A DNA stretch of 10,323 bases, taken from assembly GCA_003235435.1 (NCBI GenBank), contig QJWF01000041.1, positions 1-10,323 on the forward strand, in the 5' to 3' direction. The stretch comes from Nitrosomonadales bacterium (GTDB lineage: Bacteria > Pseudomonadota > Gammaproteobacteria > Burkholderiales > Gallionellaceae). The translations under genes and the position numbers were made by a program. The notes under the pieces were generated by a model. That model did not search any database. It was given only the letters and a program-made list of their open reading frames with translations, and was not told the DNA's origin. Position 1 is the first letter of the stretch, and the number at the start of each line of letters is the position of its first letter. Shown one piece after another: positions 7,286-10,323 of the stretch.

Positions 7286-8055
7286 GCCTGTTTCTCGTTC
7301 ATGAAATCCTTCACGTATCCGATAAATTCCTCGCAATGCGAAATGAACGGCGCATGAGCTGCGCCCTTTATCAGCACTCTTTGTGCATTAGGTAATGACA
7401 TCGCCATGAAATTCGAGGCTTGCGGCGGGCAAAGCTTATCGCGTTCCCCCGCGATAACCAAGGAGGGTTGCATGATTTTCGGCAACACACTGCGCAGATC
7501 GGAAACGCGCAGTATCCCCAATCCGCCACGCAGAGCATTAATATCCGGTTTGTTGCGGCTAGAAAGCTGCTTGCGCAATTCCGCAAGCAACTCCCGCTCG
7601 CGTTCACTACCGCGCACTTGAAGCCCGATGAATCTGCGCAATGTTCCAATGAGTTCATTTTCCAGGTCAGCGGCAAATTGCAGCAAGGTCTCTTGCGGCA
7701 GCCCGTAAGGCCAGTCGTTCCGTTCTGCAAAGCAGGGCGTGCTTGTCACAAGAATCATGCGTTCGACTTTATCGGGTTCGAGCATCGCCCAGTGCAGCGC
7801 GACTTGGCCACCCAATGACCAGCCGCAAACTGAAACGGCTCGATCAAACTGCGCGGCAATGTGTCCGACAACATTATCCAATGTAAACTCGTCAAGCGGA
7901 TCGCTGGCGCCATGACCCGGCAGGTCGACACAATGCACTTGAAAGTGTCGCGCGAGCCGAGCTGCAGAGTCACTCCAGAAACCGCCGTGCATGCCCCATC
8001 CGTGAAGCATCACCAGAGGCTTGCCTTTTCCGGTAACGTCAACGTGCAAGCTCAT
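7282..8055 (-). CDS. bioH: Pimeloyl-[ACP] methyl ester esterase BioH
   Basis: BioH is an alpha/beta hydrolase that demethylates pimeloyl-ACP methyl ester, ending chain elongation and releasing the BioF substrate. The product has 257 residues, close to E. coli BioH. The oxyanion segment LHGWGMHGGFW (18-27), nucleophile elbow CGWSLGGQ with Ser80, Asp206 in AGERDKLCP and His234 in GAAHAPFISH give a complete triad. The ATG at 8055 lies inside the end of bioF (17-nt overlap), with a GAAG seven bases upstream. The stop overlaps the bioC start as ATGA, consistent with coupled translation. Its place between bioF and bioC supports the BioH assignment over a generic hydrolase. Confidence 0.96.
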   Translation of the reverse strand: MSLHVDVTGKGKPLVMLHGWGMHGGFWSDSAARLARHFQVHCVDLPGHGASDPLDEFTLDNVVGHIAAQFDRAVSVCGWSLGGQVALHWAMLEPDKVERMILVTSTPCFAERNDWPYGLPQETLLQFAADLENELIGTLRRFIGLQVRGSERERELLAELRKQLSSRNKPDINALRGGLGILRVSDLRSVLPKIMQPSLVIAGERDKLCPPQASNFMAMSLPNAQRVLIKGAAHAPFISHCEEFIGYVKDFMNEKQA

Positions 8056-9193
8056 GCAATGCTTCGATCAATCGCGTCACGTCACCGGCGCGATGCGCAG
8101 CTGAAAGGGTGATGCGCAGCCTGGCCGTTCCCGCCGGCACGGTGGGCGGGCGGATCGCAGCGACCCAGATGCCACGTTCGCGAAGTCCTTCACTCAGATC
8201 TAGAGCCTGCCGGTTATCGCCGACAAGCATCGGTTGTATCGCGGTGTTCGATGGCATCAATTTCCATGGCAATTCGTGAAAACCGCTGCGCAGTTGAGCG
8301 ATCAATCTTTGCAAGTGCGCGCGCAATCCGTCCCCCTGCTCCATCAACTGCATGCTGGCAAGCACCGCGCCGGCCAGCGCGGGAGGTGTCGCAGTGGTAT
8401 AGACATAGCTGTGCGCATGATTGACCAGTGTATCGATCACGACCTGCTCCGCCGCGACAAAAGCCCCTGACACGCCGGCTGCCTTGCCCAATGTCGCCAT
8501 GTAGACGATGCGCGGCGAAGCAATGCCGGAATGCGATAGCGTGCCGCGCCCTCCTTCGCCAAGCACCCCGAAACCATGCGCATCATCGACCAGCAGCCAG
8601 GCATCGTGCCGTTCACACAAAGCCAGCAATCCCGGCAAGGGGGCCAAGACGCCATCCATGCTGAACACCGCATCGGTGATGATCAGCTTTCGTCCTTTGC
8701 CGGTTTTTTCCAGAAGCTGCGCAAGATGCTTGATGTCATTGTGACGATAACGCTGCACATTTGCGCGCGACAACAACATCGCATCATTCAGCGAGGCGTG
8801 GTTGAGCTTGTCGGCGAAAACCGTGTCTTCCCTGCCAACCAGTGCCTGAACCACGCCGAGGTTGGCCATGTAGCCGGTGGAGAACAACAGTGCGGCAGGT
8901 TTACCAACAAAATCCGCCAGCGCGGCCTCAAGCTCATGATGTATTTGCGTGTGGCCGCTCACCAGATGCGCCGCACCGGCGCCAACGCCATACTTCGCTG
9001 CGCCATGTTGCAGCTCAGCGATCAGTTGCGGGTGATTCGCCAGACCAAGGTAGTCGTTGCTGCAGAACGACAGATAGGATTTCCCGTCAACATTGATGTG
9101 TGGAGACTGCGGACTCTGCAACATATGCCTCTGACGCAGCAACCCGAGCGAGGCAAAGCCCTCCAAATCCCGCTGCAGATCAGAAAATGGCAT
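8039..9193 (-). CDS. bioF: 8-amino-7-oxononanoate synthase BioF
   Basis: BioF is a PLP enzyme that condenses pimeloyl-ACP with L-alanine to give KAPA, releasing CO2. The product has 384 residues, as usual for the family. It shows FCSNDYLGLANHP (43-55), the ring-stacking region around His132 (LNHASLND), Asp203/His206 in LVDDAHGFGVLG, and the Schiff-base lysine Lys237 in MATLGKAAGVSGA. The ATG at 9193 begins MPFSDLQRDL; the ribosome site is weak (GGA about ten bases upstream), consistent with coupling to bioB, whose stop is 20 nt away. Its 3' end overlaps bioH by 17 nt. No defects were seen. Confidence 0.97.
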   Translation of the reverse strand: MPFSDLQRDLEGFASLGLLRQRHMLQSPQSPHINVDGKSYLSFCSNDYLGLANHPQLIAELQHGAAKYGVGAGAAHLVSGHTQIHHELEAALADFVGKPAALLFSTGYMANLGVVQALVGREDTVFADKLNHASLNDAMLLSRANVQRYRHNDIKHLAQLLEKTGKGRKLIITDAVFSMDGVLAPLPGLLALCERHDAWLLVDDAHGFGVLGEGGRGTLSHSGIASPRIVYMATLGKAAGVSGAFVAAEQVVIDTLVNHAHSYVYTTATPPALAGAVLASMQLMEQGDGLRAHLQRLIAQLRSGFHELPWKLMPSNTAIQPMLVGDNRQALDLSEGLRERGIWVAAIRPPTVPAGTARLRITLSAAHRAGDVTRLIEALHELAR

Positions 9194-9213
9194 ACGAGAC
9201 GTCCAGCATATCT

Positions 9214-10296
9214 CTAGTGTTGTTCGGCGTAGGGATACATTCCGAGTTTATCCATCAGTGAGCGATCACGTTCAACACCGGGATTGCCGGTGGTCAGCAG
9301 TTGTTCACCATAGAAGATCGAGTTTGCACCGGCAAGAAAGCAAAGCGCCTGGATCGCGTCGGACATCTGATGCCGCCCGGCAGAAAGACGAACACGCGCG
9401 GCAGGCATCGTGATGCGCGCTACAGCGATGGTGCGCACAAAATCGAACGGATCTAAATCTTTGGTTTGAGCCAGCGGAGTTCCTTCCACCTTGACCAGAT
9501 TGTTGATCGGCACGCTCTCCGGATAGGGATCGAGGTTGGCCAACTGTGCAATAAGGCCTGCGCGCTGCTTGAGGTTCTCGCCCATACCGACAATCCCGCC
9601 GCTGCACACATGCATCCCAGCCTTGCGCACTCGCTCCAGCGTGTCCAGCCGGTCCTGATAGTCGCGCGTGCTGATAATGCTGCCGTAAAACTCGGGAGAG
9701 GCATCCAGATTATGATTGTAGTAATCCAGGCCGGCAGCGCGCAATTGCTCGGCCTGCGCGTCGTTCAACATGCCCAGTGTGGCGCAGGTCTCCATCCCCA
9801 GCGCGCGCACTGCCTTGACCATCTCGACCACGCCCGCCAAATCTTCTTCATTCGGCTCTCGCCATGCTGCACCCATGCAGAAACGATGGGCACCGCTCTG
9901 TTGGGCAGCTTTGGCGGCCCTGACTACCTCACCCACTTCCAGCATCTTGCGGTTCTCCACGCCGGTGGAATGGAACGCCGATTGTGGACAATAGCCGCAA
10001 TCTTCGGAGCAGCCGCCGGTCTTGATCGACAGCAGCGTAGAAAGCTGTATTGCGTTTGGATCGAAATGCTCGCGGTGCACCTGTTGTGCGCGAAACATCA
10101 GGTCTGCGAATGGCAGTTCGAACAGCGATTCAACATCCCTCTCGCTCCAGCGTTGCGCTGCGGATGATTTGTTGACAGTGTGGAAAAACCGCATCGGGTG
10201 CCCTGCCAAAACCGGCGAACTGACGGGGGTTTTTTGCTCGCTTGATTGAGCAGCTGGGTGCTCCATCATATGCTTTCCGGAAGTCTGGGTATTCAT
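9214..10296 (-). CDS. bioB: Biotin synthase BioB (radical SAM)
   Basis: BioB inserts sulfur into dethiobiotin using a [4Fe-4S] radical-SAM cluster and a sacrificial [2Fe-2S] cluster. Numbering from the ATG at 10296 (360 residues), the 4Fe ligands are Cys96, Cys100 and Cys103 in [10 protein letters not shown], and the 2Fe ligands are Cys140 (FCMGAAW), Cys171 (ETCATLG), Cys231 (VCSGGIVG) and Arg303 (VRLSAGR). All are offset by exactly 43 from E. coli BioB, so the core has no indels up to that point. The first 45 or so residues are not part of the conserved fold. The ATG at 10296 has no clear ribosome site. The ATGs at 10269 and 10194 do: GGA before the former and AGGG six bases before the latter. 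The start at 10194 would give 326 residues, nearer the usual length. I keep the longest frame for coordinates but regard 10194 as at least as likely. It is the first biotin gene seen here and is followed by bioF. Confidence 0.97.
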   Translation of the reverse strand: MNTQTSGKHMMEHPAAQSSEQKTPVSSPVLAGHPMRFFHTVNKSSAAQRWSERDVESLFELPFADLMFRAQQVHREHFDPNAIQLSTLLSIKTGGCSEDCGYCPQSAFHSTGVENRKMLEVGEVVRAAKAAQQSGAHRFCMGAAWREPNEEDLAGVVEMVKAVRALGMETCATLGMLNDAQAEQLRAAGLDYYNHNLDASPEFYGSIISTRDYQDRLDTLERVRKAGMHVCSGGIVGMGENLKQRAGLIAQLANLDPYPESVPINNLVKVEGTPLAQTKDLDPFDFVRTIAVARITMPAARVRLSAGRHQMSDAIQALCFLAGANSIFYGEQLLTTGNPGVERDRSLMDKLGMYPYAEQH

Positions 10297-10323
10297 GTAC
10301 TTATGTTGGTATGATGAGTTTTT

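Noticed and set aside
7286..7336. A 17-residue N-terminal extension of BioC
   Set aside because: It lies inside the bioH coding end, and the ATGA overlap and family start favour the ATG at 7285.
10215..10260. Possible terminator or attenuator near the bioB start (short TGCTC/GAGCA stem beside a T-run)
   Set aside because: On the plus strand the T-run precedes the stem, and on the minus strand the stem is followed by A residues, so it does not have terminator layout on either strand.
10297..10323. A BirA- or BioR-type operator upstream of bioB
   Set aside because: Only 27 bases are available upstream of the longest frame, and neither the BirA palindrome TTGTAAAC-type nor the BioR TTATCTATAA-type motif is seen there or in the bioB N-terminal region.

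Overview
All ten protein genes in this window read on the minus strand, so transcription runs from high to low coordinates. The protein families and gene order suggest a Gram-negative proteobacterium, most likely a betaproteobacterium. A Gallionellaceae or Nitrosomonadales relative is my best guess, made from recollection of gene order and protein style, not from a search. A LolA-type carrier implies an outer membrane, and the Sco-type copper protein implies respiration with a copper-containing terminal oxidase.

In transcription order, the first block (about 10296 to 5704) is a biotin operon: bioB, bioF, bioH, bioC, bioD. The genes are packed tightly. bioB and bioF are 20 nt apart, bioF overlaps bioH by 17 nt, bioH overlaps bioC through ATGA, and bioC and bioD are 31 nt apart. 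BioC and BioH make pimeloyl-ACP by methyl-ester masking and unmasking, BioF makes KAPA, BioD makes dethiobiotin and BioB inserts sulfur. The aminotransferase gene bioA is not in the window. Only 27 bases lie upstream of the longest bioB frame, so the operon's promoter is largely out of view.

The second block (5711 to 4379) is fused to the end of the biotin operon by an 8-nt overlap. It holds a small polytopic membrane protein of the TauE/SafE-DsbD_2 type with an HCxxxC motif, and a Sco1/SenC lipoprotein with a CPxxxC copper site. Together they look like a copper or thiol module for oxidase assembly.

The third block (4251 to 1) is ftsK, lolA and rarA, a neighbourhood common in proteobacteria. 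ftsK is a compact version with a short linker. rarA is cut by the window edge and lacks its C-terminus. The most unusual point of the window is lolA: its reading frame is otherwise complete and well conserved but carries an in-frame TAA at codon 75, apparently a single-base change. It is a nonsense mutation, a sequencing or assembly error, or (least likely) a readthrough site.

No mobile element, tRNA, rRNA or CRISPR array was seen, and no gene-free stretch exceeds 300 bases. The longest gap is 186 nt, between lolA and rarA. I found no convincing novel multi-gene system: apart from the lolA lesion, this is mostly ordinary chromosomal housekeeping DNA.
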